Shown in pieces: positions 1 through 7,342 of a stretch of 17,576 nucleotides of DNA (the first letter of the stretch is position 1; every line of letters begins with the position of its first letter). Origin of the DNA: HGM04593 sp045533955 (lineage in GTDB: Bacteria > Bacteroidota > Bacteroidia > Bacteroidales > Bacteroidaceae); contig JAZSIU010000012.1 of NCBI GenBank assembly GCA_045533955.1, positions 1 to 17,576 of the forward strand. Direction: 5' to 3'. A program made the translations under genes and the position numbers. A model generated the notes under the pieces. That model was not told the origin of the DNA, did no database searches, and worked only from the letters and a program-made list of their open reading frames with translations.

Positions 1-98
1 AGCACCGTTACTGACAGAAAAATAAAGAAAACACAATACAAATTAAACGAAAGACCAAGAGAAAAACTGAAATTTTCAACACCAAAGGAGTGCTTTTA

Positions 99-106
99 CA
101 AATTTA
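99..106 (-). promoter_or_regulatory. possible -7 element pointing out of the left edge
   Basis: On the minus strand this reads TAAATTTG followed by TAAAAG, which fits the Bacteroidota -7 consensus TAnnTTTG. No TTTG is found 19-21 bases upstream, so only half of the promoter is supported. If real, it would serve a gene to the left of the window, divergent from the Nif3 gene. Confidence 0.25.
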
Positions 107-176
107 TTTCGTAATGTTGCACTTGCTGGTTGACTCTGCGACGAGCACATAATTAAATATAAACAGCACATTAAAT

Positions 177-207
177 TTTGTCGAATCGAAAAAAAACAGT
201 ACATTTG
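177..207 (+). promoter_or_regulatory. Bacteroidota-type promoter of the Nif3/zinc-ribbon operon
   Basis: TTTG at 177-180, a 19-base spacer, then TACATTTG at 200-207 match the sigma-ABfr consensus TTTG-N19-21-TAnnTTTG exactly. Transcription would be expected to begin about 4-7 bases after the -7 element, near 211-214. That leaves only about 10-13 bases of leader before the start codon at 224. Confidence 0.65.
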
Positions 208-223
208 CAAAAAATAAGCGAAT

Positions 224-1324
224 TTGGCTACTAAACTAAAAGAGATAGCGACCGCCCTTGAAAAGTTCGCGCCTCTGCCGTTGCAAGATGGATACGATAA
301 TGCCGGACTGCAAATTGGATTAACAGATGCGGAAATTACAGGGGTTTTATTGTGTCTGGACGTAACAGAAAAGGTTATAGACGAGGCTGTTGCGTTGGGA
401 TACAATCTTATCATATCACATCATCCGCTACTTTTCCGCCCCCTAAAAAGAATCACAGGCGCCAACAGTGTCGAGCGCTGCGTAATAAAAGCACTAGGCA
501 ACGGCATTGCCATATACTCGGCACACACCAACCTCGACAATGCCTTTGGTGGCGTCAACCACCATATAGCCTCGAAATTAGGGCTCAAGAATGTGCGCAC
601 CCTTGTTCCAAAAGAAAATTCACTGCTTAAATTGGTAACATACGTCCCCGTGGCACAGGCCGAAGGGGTGCGCAAGGCACTCTTCGAGGCGGGCTGCGGA
701 GCAATAGGCAACTACGACGCCTGCAGCTACAATGTCGAGGGACAAGGTACATTCAGGGCAGGCGAGGGGTGCACCCCCTTCTGCGGAAAAATCGGCGAGC
801 TTCACACCGAGTGCGAGGTACGCATCGAAACAATCCTACCGGCATACATAAAAAGCAGGGTAGTGCGCTCACTGCTCGACGCCCACCCCTACGAAGAACC
901 CGCCTACGACATTTACCCACTGTTAAACGATTGGAACAGAGCCGGGTCGGGAGTAATAGGCGAGCTTGATGCCGAGTGCGACGAGCAAGAATTTCTTTTA
1001 AAAATTAAAGAGACCTTCTCGGCAGGATGCGTCAAACACACACCATTAAGAGGACGAAAAATAAAAAAAGTGGCCCTTTGCGGCGGCGCAGGAGCATCAT
1101 TTGCCGGCGCAGCCCTTGCAGCCGGCGCCGACCTTTACCTGACAGGCGAAGCACGCTACCACGAGCTCTTCGACAACACCGACAAAATGCTATACGCAAT
1201 AATAGGGCACTACGAGAGCGAGCAATACACCACCGAAATTCTGCATAAAATAGTAAAACAGAATTTCCCCCGACTGCCCATAAGCACAACAACCGTGTGC
1301 ACAAACCCCATAAAATGCTTATAA
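224..1324 (+). CDS. Nif3-like dinuclear metal centre protein with inserted YqfO/CutA-like domain
   Basis: This is a Nif3/YbgI/YqfO family protein (sometimes listed as a GTP cyclohydrolase 1 type 2 homologue). Members form toroidal hexamers with two metal ions per subunit. The physiological role is not firmly established. Visible metal ligands are His66-His67 (SHHPLLF), Asp105 (HTNLD), and His329 with Glu333 (IGHYESEQ). Residues about 130-235, with HPYEEPAYD near 221-229, form the inserted PII/CutA-like domain that separates the halves in long family members, so 366 residues is the usual length of that subtype. The start is TTG. An in-frame TAA lies at 215-217, there is no other Met codon before residue 322, and the family-conserved N-terminus (KEIATALEKFAP..LQDGYDNAGLQ) begins right here. 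It lies 24 bp upstream of the zinc-ribbon gene and is almost certainly cotranscribed with it. Family assignment is firm; cellular function is open. Confidence 0.93.
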   Translation: MATKLKEIATALEKFAPLPLQDGYDNAGLQIGLTDAEITGVLLCLDVTEKVIDEAVALGYNLIISHHPLLFRPLKRITGANSVERCVIKALGNGIAIYSAHTNLDNAFGGVNHHIASKLGLKNVRTLVPKENSLLKLVTYVPVAQAEGVRKALFEAGCGAIGNYDACSYNVEGQGTFRAGEGCTPFCGKIGELHTECEVRIETILPAYIKSRVVRSLLDAHPYEEPAYDIYPLLNDWNRAGSGVIGELDAECDEQEFLLKIKETFSAGCVKHTPLRGRKIKKVALCGGAGASFAGAALAAGADLYLTGEARYHELFDNTDKMLYAIIGHYESEQYTTEILHKIVKQNFPRLPISTTTVCTNPIKCL

Positions 1325-1348
1325 ATATTAACCCTAAATAAAGAAACA

Positions 1349-2161
1349 ATGGCAAAGAAAGACCCTTCTGAATTTACAGTAGAGGAGAAACTGAAAAGTC
1401 TGTATCAGCTACAAACAATCCTCACCGAGATTGACAAGATAAAAATTCTCCGTGGCGAGCTTCCCCTCGAAGTAAAAGACCTTGAGGACGAGATAATTGG
1501 TCTCGGTACACGTATCGAGAACATTACCAACGACATAAAGAGCATACGCGAGAACATCCTCAGCTACAAAGAGGAGATGGAGCAGGCACAGCGCAGCATC
1601 GAAAAATACACCGAAGACCAGAATAACGTGCGCAACAACCGCGAATTCGACCTTCTGAACAAAGAGATTGAGTACAACAAACTCGTAATTGAGCACGACG
1701 AGAAAAAAATCAACGACTCGCGTCGCGATGAGCGTCAAAAGAACGACGAGCTCGAGCGCGCAAAGACACAGCTCGACGAGCGTAAGAAAGACCTTGAGCT
1801 GAAACGCTCCGAACTCGACGAGATTGTAGCCGAGACAAAAGCCGAGGAGGAGAAACTGCGCGAGCAGGCACGCAACCTCGAGCTCAACATCGAGTCGCGT
1901 CTGCTGACCTCATTCAAGCGCATCCGCAAAAACTCGCGCAACGGCCTCGGAATTGTATATGTCGAGCGCGACGCCTGCGCCGGTTGCTTCAGCAAAATAC
2001 CCCCACAGCGTCAGATGGACATTCGTATGCGCAAAAAAATCATCGTATGCGAGAACTGCGGACGCATTATGATTGACCCCGAGCTTGCAGGAATCAAGCA
2101 AGAGCAGCCCGAGGCACCTGCACCCAAGCGTCGCAGTATGCGTCGCAAGAGCGCCGAATAA
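1349..2161 (+). CDS. coiled-coil protein with C-terminal C4 zinc ribbon (zf-RING_7 family)
   Basis: The 270-residue protein has a long, highly charged helical region (about residues 10-190, rich in E, K and R with heptad character) that should form an antiparallel coiled coil. A zinc ribbon follows, with Cys210-x2-Cys213 and Cys234-x2-Cys237. This order matches the family annotated as C4-type zinc ribbon domain proteins (PF02591; the chlamydial relative is CdsZ). Nucleic-acid or protein binding is usually proposed, but the role in Bacteroidota is unknown to me. The tail after about residue 250 is basic and Pro/Ala-rich, ending in repeated Arg/Lys/Ser, consistent with contact to nucleic acid (inference). 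The start ATG follows an AT-rich, SD-less leader 24 bp after the Nif3 stop. The pair Nif3-zinc ribbon recurs in distant bacteria, which suggests a shared process. The operon ends at the hairpin at 2199-2243. Confidence 0.9.
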   Translation: MAKKDPSEFTVEEKLKSLYQLQTILTEIDKIKILRGELPLEVKDLEDEIIGLGTRIENITNDIKSIRENILSYKEEMEQAQRSIEKYTEDQNNVRNNREFDLLNKEIEYNKLVIEHDEKKINDSRRDERQKNDELERAKTQLDERKKDLELKRSELDEIVAETKAEEEKLREQARNLELNIESRLLTSFKRIRKNSRNGLGIVYVERDACAGCFSKIPPQRQMDIRMRKKIIVCENCGRIMIDPELAGIKQEQPEAPAPKRRSMRRKSAE

Positions 2162-2198
2162 AAAATCGTAAAGAGGATAATAAGTATTAACAGCCTAT

Positions 2199-2243
2199 AA
2201 AAAGTTAGCGACTATTCTTGTACAGAATAGTCGCTAACTTTTT
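2199..2243. terminator. bidirectional intrinsic terminator, 20-bp perfect stem
   Basis: Left arm 2199-2218 and right arm 2224-2243 are perfect reverse complements around a 5-base loop (TGTAC). Each arm carries an A or T run at its outer end, so the hairpin gives a U-tail on both strands. It lies between the convergent zinc-ribbon gene (+) and thioredoxin-like gene (-) and can end both transcripts. Confidence 0.85.
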
Positions 2244-2261
2244 AAATCGTCTATGAATGAA

Positions 2262-2843
2262 TCACTTAGCCAACAGACTGTCAATTGTGGCAACAAGCTG
2301 CTTAAACTCGGGCTCGACGTAACGACGAGTGAGCATTACAATGCGTCCGTCGCGGTCGATGAGTACATTACGCGTAATTCCCGACTTACGCACAGCATAG
2401 CTGGCAAAAACATCACCCTTATCGTCGAGAAGCATAGGATAGGTTGTTCCTATCTTCGCCGTGTATCCCTCGACAACCTCTTTAGTCTCCTCGCGATCGA
2501 CACCTGCGAGAATAAAGTCGGGGTTATCTTTGTGGCGCTGCCAAATTTCACTCTCAATATGCGGCATCTCCTCGCGGCATATTCCGCACCAGCTTGCAGT
2601 AAACTGCAACATTACAACCTTACCGCGCATCTGCGAGAGGGTAAACTGCGTGCCATCGGTGTAATTTAGGGTAAAATCGGGGGCAATATCACCCACTTTA
2701 ACAAGGTAATCGTGCTCATAAACAATGACAGAATCGGGCTTCTGAGTCGTCTGAGAAGCTTCTTGCGCCTCATTTGCAGGCTTATTTGTGCCTACGCAGG
2801 CTACTGCGAGCACAACCATAAGAATTAAAGATATTCGTTTCAT
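2262..2843 (-). CDS. TlpA/ResA-like thioredoxin-fold lipoprotein
   Basis: This 193-residue protein is predicted to sit on the periplasmic side of the envelope and perform thiol-disulfide exchange, or thiol peroxidase-like chemistry. Residues 1-16 form a lipoprotein signal peptide (MKR, hydrophobic core, then AVAC with Cys16 as the lipidated residue). A polar linker (about 17-45) is followed by the redoxin/TlpA fold (VGDIAPDFTL at 50-59, redox motif WCGIC with Cys86 and Cys89, VLID near 160-163). The position that is normally a cis-proline before the VLID strand reads Gly-Ile-Thr-Arg (155-158). Thr at this site is seen in peroxiredoxin-type members, so the family boundary (AhpC/TSA versus TlpA) is not settled. 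No cytochrome or DsbD-like partner gene is nearby. It is a single gene, convergent with the zinc-ribbon gene and divergent from the Dus gene. Confidence 0.88.
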   Translation of the reverse strand: MKRISLILMVVLAVACVGTNKPANEAQEASQTTQKPDSVIVYEHDYLVKVGDIAPDFTLNYTDGTQFTLSQMRGKVVMLQFTASWCGICREEMPHIESEIWQRHKDNPDFILAGVDREETKEVVEGYTAKIGTTYPMLLDDKGDVFASYAVRKSGITRNVLIDRDGRIVMLTRRYVEPEFKQLVATIDSLLAK

Positions 2844-2938
2844 TTTTAAAGTTTTTGATTATACGTTTTAAGGTTAAGAATCTTGTAAAAGTATAGAAAA
2901 AAAATGAATATTCTGAGGAAATAAAGAAAAAATTATAG

Positions 2939-2946
2939 CATCTTTG
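2939..2946 (+). promoter_or_regulatory. possible -7 element of the Dus gene
   Basis: CATCTTTG differs from TAnnTTTG at one position and lies 64 bases before the ATG at 3011. No -33 TTTG is visible at the usual spacing, so this is a weak candidate. Confidence 0.28.
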
Positions 2947-3010
2947 TACAGTGGCTTCTGACTTTTGCAGTAAGAAGCATTTTAGCAGCATAAATAGTAT
3001 TTTTGATTAA

Positions 3011-3940
3011 ATGTTACCGATATTTTTTGCCCCATTACAAGGTTACACCGACGACGTCTATCGTCGCACGCACCACAAACTCGTGGGCGCCGTTAGGAGT
3101 TACTACACACCTTTTGTGCGCGTCGAGACCGGGAGCATACGCTCGAAGGATTTACGCGACATTGCCCCCGAGAATAACAAAGGCGTTCCGGTGGTTCCAC
3201 AGATAATATTCGGCAATCGCAAAGAGTTTGAATATCTTGCAAATAGGGTAGAGGCGTTGGGTTACAACGAGATAGACCTTAATATGGGATGCCCCTTTCC
3301 TCTTCAGGTGCGACACGGACGAGGCTCGGGCCTGCTGTCGGACACAGCAACTATTGCCGATATTATAGAGGGGATTAAGGCGCGTGGAAATATTAGGTTC
3401 TCGGTAAAAATGCGCTTGGGCCGGGAAGACGGCGACGAGTATAAAAAAGCAATTGAGCTGTTGAATAGCGTTAATTTACAACATATTACATTGCATCCGC
3501 GAACAGGCGCGCAACAATATAAAGGCTGCATCGACGGTGAGCGATTCAACGAGGCTTGTAGAATATCAGAGAATCCCATTATTTACAACGGCGATATTCT
3601 GACACTCGATGATATTAAACGAATCGAGGATAATTATCCGCAAATAAAGGGAATAATGATTGGTCGAGGGCTGTTGGGTACTCCGTCGCTCGCACAGGAA
3701 TATAACAGCAACGAAACGTGGAGCAACAACCGACGCATTGGACTTATGATTAAAATGCACGATGAACTTATGGCCGAGTATGCAAAAATCCTTAAGGGCG
3801 ACACACAGATGCTGAATAAGATGCGCACCTTTTGGGAATATTGCGAGCCACTATTGGGACGCAAGCCTTATAAAAAGATTATGAAAAGCGGCAATTTAAA
3901 AAATTATCTTATTGCTGTCAATGACCTTAAATTGTTGTAA
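3011..3940 (+). CDS. tRNA-dihydrouridine synthase family protein
   Basis: An FMN-dependent enzyme that uses NADPH to reduce specific uridines in the tRNA D-loop to dihydrouridine. The TIM-barrel signatures are in order: FAPLQGYTD near residues 6-14 (FMN site), DLNMGCPFP with catalytic Cys94, the glycine-rich GRGSGLL after it, SVKMRLG with Lys133, HPRTGAQQYKG (162-172), YNGDI (192-196) and GRGLLG (218-223). Length (309) is normal. The motif after the catalytic Cys reads RHGRGSGLL rather than the more familiar GAGSALL form, so this looks like the divergent Bacteroidota branch and not a clear DusA, DusB or DusC; I therefore give no gene symbol. The ATG start fits the conserved beginning of the family. 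It appears to be a single-gene unit. Confidence 0.92.
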   Translation: MLPIFFAPLQGYTDDVYRRTHHKLVGAVRSYYTPFVRVETGSIRSKDLRDIAPENNKGVPVVPQIIFGNRKEFEYLANRVEALGYNEIDLNMGCPFPLQVRHGRGSGLLSDTATIADIIEGIKARGNIRFSVKMRLGREDGDEYKKAIELLNSVNLQHITLHPRTGAQQYKGCIDGERFNEACRISENPIIYNGDILTLDDIKRIEDNYPQIKGIMIGRGLLGTPSLAQEYNSNETWSNNRRIGLMIKMHDELMAEYAKILKGDTQMLNKMRTFWEYCEPLLGRKPYKKIMKSGNLKNYLIAVNDLKLL

Positions 3941-4263
3941 ATAAAGATTATACAAATCTTTCGCTACATATTTAATATTCTATCTAATGTTGAAATTATC
4001 AAGAAAAAATAACTATTAAGAAGATTGATAAGCAGCATTAAGTATTTTTTTTAGAAAATTTATAATTCTCGATAGAATATAAAATACTACAATGCAGTAA
4101 CTTTTTTTGTTTGCAAAATTTAAATTGTTATTGCTATGTGGCTGCGAGCCTTTTACCGTTTTTCTTATAGATACTCTTTATTGACAGGCATAAATTTATT
4201 TTTATTGACAGAAGTTATTTAAAAGGTAAATTTAATGCTTTACAAATATTGGTCGACTTGCTG

Positions 4264-4450
4264 AATTCTATTAAAACATAAGACAAGCCCCGAGGAGCTT
4301 AAAATTCTGATTTTCAACCCCAACGAGCAGAAAGTGTAATTTTCTAAAATTCTATTAAAACATAAGACAAGCCTCGAGGAACTTAAAATTATGATTTTTC
4401 AACCGACGGAGCAGAGAGTGATAATTTTTTAAAATCCTATTAAACATAAT
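4264..4450. repeat. imperfect 84-bp tandem repeat (2.2 units)
   Basis: Unit 1 at 4264-4347 and unit 2 at 4348-4432 begin with AATTCTATTAAAACATAAGA and share most of their length. Conserved blocks include GACAAGCC.CGAGGA.CTTAA and ATTTT.CAACC. A third copy is cut short after its first 18 bases (4433-4450). The units differ at several positions, so the duplication is not recent. The array is intergenic, upstream of the aminotransferase. No open reading frame or spacer structure is associated with it. Confidence 0.8.
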
Positions 4451-4600
4451 ATTCATTATCATTCAAAAGTGTCTTTATAAAAGGGTGCGCTGGATAGCGA
4501 TATTTTACAATAATCACAAGAAATAATAATAATCCGAACAAAATTTACATATAATCAAAATTTAATATTACATATTATCATTATTAAAGAATAATTTTAA

Positions 4601-4608
4601 TAAATTTG
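4601..4608 (+). promoter_or_regulatory. -7 element upstream of the aminotransferase
   Basis: TAAATTTG followed by CAAAA matches the -7 consensus TAnnTTTG perfectly and lies 76 bases before the ATG at 4685. A -33 TTTG is not visible at 19-21 bases, so strength is uncertain. Confidence 0.42.
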
Positions 4609-4684
4609 CAAAACAGAATTTTCTATTTGCATTGCTCAAATGAAAATTCAATAAAAAATAAGGAATTAAAAAAATCAAAAAGAT

Positions 4685-5884
4685 ATGCCTAACTTATCGG
4701 AACGCGCAATACTGATGCCATCGTCGCCAATTAGAAAATTGGCCCCCTTTGCCAACGAGGCAAAAGCCCGCGGTATTCACGTGTATCATTTGAACATCGG
4801 ACAGCCCGACCTCGAGTCTCCGGCTGTTGCTCTTGACGCTATCAGAAATATAGACCGTAAAATTTTGGAATATTCGCCAAGCGATGGCTTTCTCTCGCTC
4901 AGGGAGAAACTTGTGGGATATTACGACCAATATCAAATTAAGCTGAAAGCCGACGATATTATTGTAACAACGGGCGGCTCCGAGGCTGTGCTCTTTGCAT
5001 TTATGTCGTGCCTTAATCCCGGCGACGAGATTATTGTCCCCGAACCTGCATACGCCAATTATATGGCCTTTGCTATCTCTGCCGGCGCCGTCATACGCCC
5101 CATACGTTCAACTATCGAGGAGTCCTTTGCACTGCCTCCAATGGAGCGATTCGAGGAGCTGATAAACGAGCGCACACGCGGTATTCTCATCTGTAACCCC
5201 AATAATCCAACCGGTTATTTATACACTCGCAAGGAGATGAACCGCATACGCGACCTTGTAAAAAAACACGACCTATTCTTGTTCTCGGACGAGGTTTATC
5301 GAGAGTTTATCTACACGGGCTCGCCTTATATCTCGGCCTGCCATCTTGAGGGAATTGAGGATAATGTTGTGCTAATTGATTCTGTTTCAAAGAGATATTC
5401 GGAGTGTGGAATAAGAATCGGTGCGCTTATCACAAAGAATAAGACGCTGAGAAATGCGGTGATGAAATTTTGTCAGGCGCGTCTGAGCCCACCGCTCTTG
5501 GGACAGATTGCCGCCGAGGCGTCGCTCGATGCACCACGCTCCTATGCGATAAACACTTACGAAAAGTATATCGAGCGTCGTAACTGCCTCATAGACGAGC
5601 TTAACAAGCTGCCGGGGGTGTACTCCCCTATTCCTATGGGTGCTTTCTACACGGTTGCGCGTCTACCTATTGACGATAGTGATAAGTTCTGCGAGTGGTG
5701 CTTGTCGGAGTTTAACTACGAGGGCGAGACTATTATGATGGCGCCTGCGTCGGGTTTTTATTCCGAGGAGGGTTACGGAAAGAATGAGGTGCGTATTGCA
5801 TACGCTCTTGATAAGGCCGACCTTAAACGTGCTGTTTTTATCCTTGGTAAGGCGCTTGAGAAGTATCCCGGACGTGTAGACTGA
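4685..5884 (+). CDS. class I/II PLP-dependent aminotransferase (aspartate aminotransferase-like)
   Basis: This 399-residue enzyme is a fold-type I aminotransferase of the AspC-like group. It transfers an amino group between an amino acid and a 2-oxo acid, with pyridoxal phosphate as cofactor. Visible landmarks are HLNIGQPDLESP (35-46), TTGGSEA (95-101, phosphate-binding turn), NPNNPTG (171-177), SDEVYREF with Asp202 and Tyr205, SVSKRYSECGIRIG with the Schiff-base Lys236 and the conserved Arg after it, and NEVRIAYA with Arg370, which binds the substrate alpha-carboxylate. The exact substrate cannot be read from these motifs; aspartate or an aromatic or branched amino acid are all possible. The ATG follows an AT-rich SD-less leader and starts the conserved N-terminus (SERA..MP.SPIRKLAP.A). 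It is a single-gene unit ending at the hairpin at 5950-5989. Confidence 0.92.
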   Translation: MPNLSERAILMPSSPIRKLAPFANEAKARGIHVYHLNIGQPDLESPAVALDAIRNIDRKILEYSPSDGFLSLREKLVGYYDQYQIKLKADDIIVTTGGSEAVLFAFMSCLNPGDEIIVPEPAYANYMAFAISAGAVIRPIRSTIEESFALPPMERFEELINERTRGILICNPNNPTGYLYTRKEMNRIRDLVKKHDLFLFSDEVYREFIYTGSPYISACHLEGIEDNVVLIDSVSKRYSECGIRIGALITKNKTLRNAVMKFCQARLSPPLLGQIAAEASLDAPRSYAINTYEKYIERRNCLIDELNKLPGVYSPIPMGAFYTVARLPIDDSDKFCEWCLSEFNYEGETIMMAPASGFYSEEGYGKNEVRIAYALDKADLKRAVFILGKALEKYPGRVD

Positions 5885-5949
5885 TGGTATTTTTTGGGCA
5901 TACGATTAGCACTTGTCATAATTGTAAGTATTTTTCGGAAGTTAGCAAG

Positions 5950-5989
5950 AAAAAACTACCCCGTCTTATAGAGGCGGGGTAGTTTTTTT
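5950..5989. terminator. bidirectional intrinsic terminator
   Basis: The stem AAAAAACTACCCCG pairs with CGGGGTAGTTTTTT, extended inward by three more pairs (one of them G-U), with a small TATAG loop. Poly-A on the left and poly-T on the right provide U-tails for both directions. It separates the convergent aminotransferase gene (+) from the gyrA-TPR operon (-). Confidence 0.87.
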
Positions 5990-6011
5990 GTCTCTATTAT
6001 CAAAGGATTAT

Positions 6012-7301
6012 TTAATCCTGAGGCAAGAGTTTCTCAATCTCGGCGAGTTTGTCGTCCATATTCAGGCTATAATAGCACTGTGAAAGACCATTCAACCAGA
6101 GGTTTTGCTTGTTGGGAGCAATCTCGCGCAGCTTCTCGTAAAGGGGAAGGGCCTCGCGATAGTATGAGTCGAGTATCTCTTTGTCTTTCTTCATCTTGGC
6201 CTTGTCCTTGATATTTGTCGATGCCTCGTTGTTGTTGTACTTTTGTGCCAACTGAAGGTAGCAAAGACCAAGATTACCGAGTGCGCTCTCGTAGTTGGGG
6301 TCGGCTGCAATGGCCTTTTTGTACCACTCGATGGCCTCTTCCTGCTTCTCGTTCTGCTGCAAAATGTAACCCTTAACGTAGGTAAAGAGGGCGTTCGAGG
6401 GCTCGCGTGCAATCATCTCATCGGCAAATTTCATAAGCTCGTCCTGCTGACCTTTACTGTCGTAGTATTGGATGAGCGACTGGTAGAAATATACATTCTC
6501 GGGGTATTTTGCTGCACACTCTTTGAGGGTGCCGAGCCAAGCGATTGTGTCGCCGAGGCTTACTTGTGCCTGTGCCTTAAACTCGTAGGCCGACTCGGCG
6601 TTTGCTGAGTCTTGTACGGCAATGTCGATGTGCTTGAGTACAAGCTCGTAGTTCTCGAGGCGCATTCCGCAAAGTGATGCGTAGTAGGCGGCCATTTTGT
6701 TAATCTCGGCAAGGTCGGGGTTGTCGTTGAGGGCAAACTCGACGAGGCGGGGCATCTGGGCCGAGGTGATAAATGTGTCGAACATTTTGAACGACAGATT
6801 AAAATCCTCTTCATTGTAGAAATGTGCACCGCCGTTGAACAGCTGGTTACGGTTCTCGAAGAGAATCTTCTTTATCTGCTCGCTGTACTGAGGCTTTACT
6901 TTGCCTTTTGCATCGGGCTGATTATCGAGCTTATCGCACAGTGTCAGATGCTCGAATATGTCGTAGCAATAGCGGTAGAGTTTGTTTGCATCGTGGCTCT
7001 TACCCTCGGAACGCTTCAGATTCTCTTGGTTGACGATGGCGAGTTTGGCATTTGCAAGCACGTACCACAAATAGGGCTCGTTGGCTACAAGGGATTTATG
7101 GTCGCCCTCGAGTGCGGGTTTAAGCGCGTTGATTGCTGCTGCGGGGTCGTTGAGGATGCTTCTCTCGGCATCGGAAATAAGACCCATAAGTGCTTTCTTC
7201 TGTCTTTTTTGATTCTTAAGTTCTTCCTTTGACAGGCCCTGACCAAATGAAATTGCGGCTGCGAGCATCAAAGTTACTGATAACAATAATTTCTTCATCA
7301 T
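6012..7301 (-). CDS. exported tetratricopeptide-repeat protein downstream of gyrA
   Basis: The 429-residue protein starts with a Sec signal peptide (MMKKLLLSVTLMLAAAISFG, cleavage around residue 20-22, no lipobox) and should be periplasmic or outer-membrane associated. The remainder is all-helical with TPR-like spacing. The clearest repeat pair is at about residues 306-355 (Y.KG..L.....EEAI.WYKKAIAADPNYESALGNLG.CY), and weaker helical hairpins lie before and after it. No enzymatic domain is visible, and a scaffold or assembly role is only inference. It starts 41 bp after gyrA on the same strand with no terminator between, so it is probably cotranscribed. The same gyrA-TPR order is familiar to me from Bacteroides genomes. 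Either of the first two Met codons (7301 or 7298) could be used. Confidence 0.87.
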   Translation of the reverse strand: MMKKLLLSVTLMLAAAISFGQGLSKEELKNQKRQKKALMGLISDAERSILNDPAAAINALKPALEGDHKSLVANEPYLWYVLANAKLAIVNQENLKRSEGKSHDANKLYRYCYDIFEHLTLCDKLDNQPDAKGKVKPQYSEQIKKILFENRNQLFNGGAHFYNEEDFNLSFKMFDTFITSAQMPRLVEFALNDNPDLAEINKMAAYYASLCGMRLENYELVLKHIDIAVQDSANAESAYEFKAQAQVSLGDTIAWLGTLKECAAKYPENVYFYQSLIQYYDSKGQQDELMKFADEMIAREPSNALFTYVKGYILQQNEKQEEAIEWYKKAIAADPNYESALGNLGLCYLQLAQKYNNNEASTNIKDKAKMKKDKEILDSYYREALPLYEKLREIAPNKQNLWLNGLSQCYYSLNMDDKLAEIEKLLPQD

Positions 7302-7342
7302 AATTCTAAAAGTTTTAAATTATTAGTCAATCGTTTGTTTGT

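Larger units (their letters stand above)
3941..4684. other. 744-bp AT-rich intergenic region
   Basis: No credible gene is present between the Dus stop and the aminotransferase start. It holds a short AT-only hairpin right after the Dus stop (AAAGATT 3943-3949 with AATCTTT 3955-3961, no following U-tract). It also holds two copies of TTTATTGACAG (4177-4187 and 4201-4211), the 84-bp tandem repeat at 4264-4450, and a -7 element at 4601. The rest is A/T-rich with many stops in all frames. Confidence 0.7.

Noticed and set aside
76..414. Minus-strand reading frame of 112 residues at the left edge
   Set aside because: Most of it is antisense to the conserved Nif3 coding sequence, and it shows no recognisable domain.
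2253..2669. Plus-strand reading frame of 138 residues
   Set aside because: It is antisense to the thioredoxin-like lipoprotein gene, which has a signal peptide and catalytic motif; the plus-strand product has no family features.
3943..3961. Terminator directly after the Dus gene
   Set aside because: The 7-bp stem is almost entirely A/T and is followed by CGCTAC and not a T run, so it is too weak to call.
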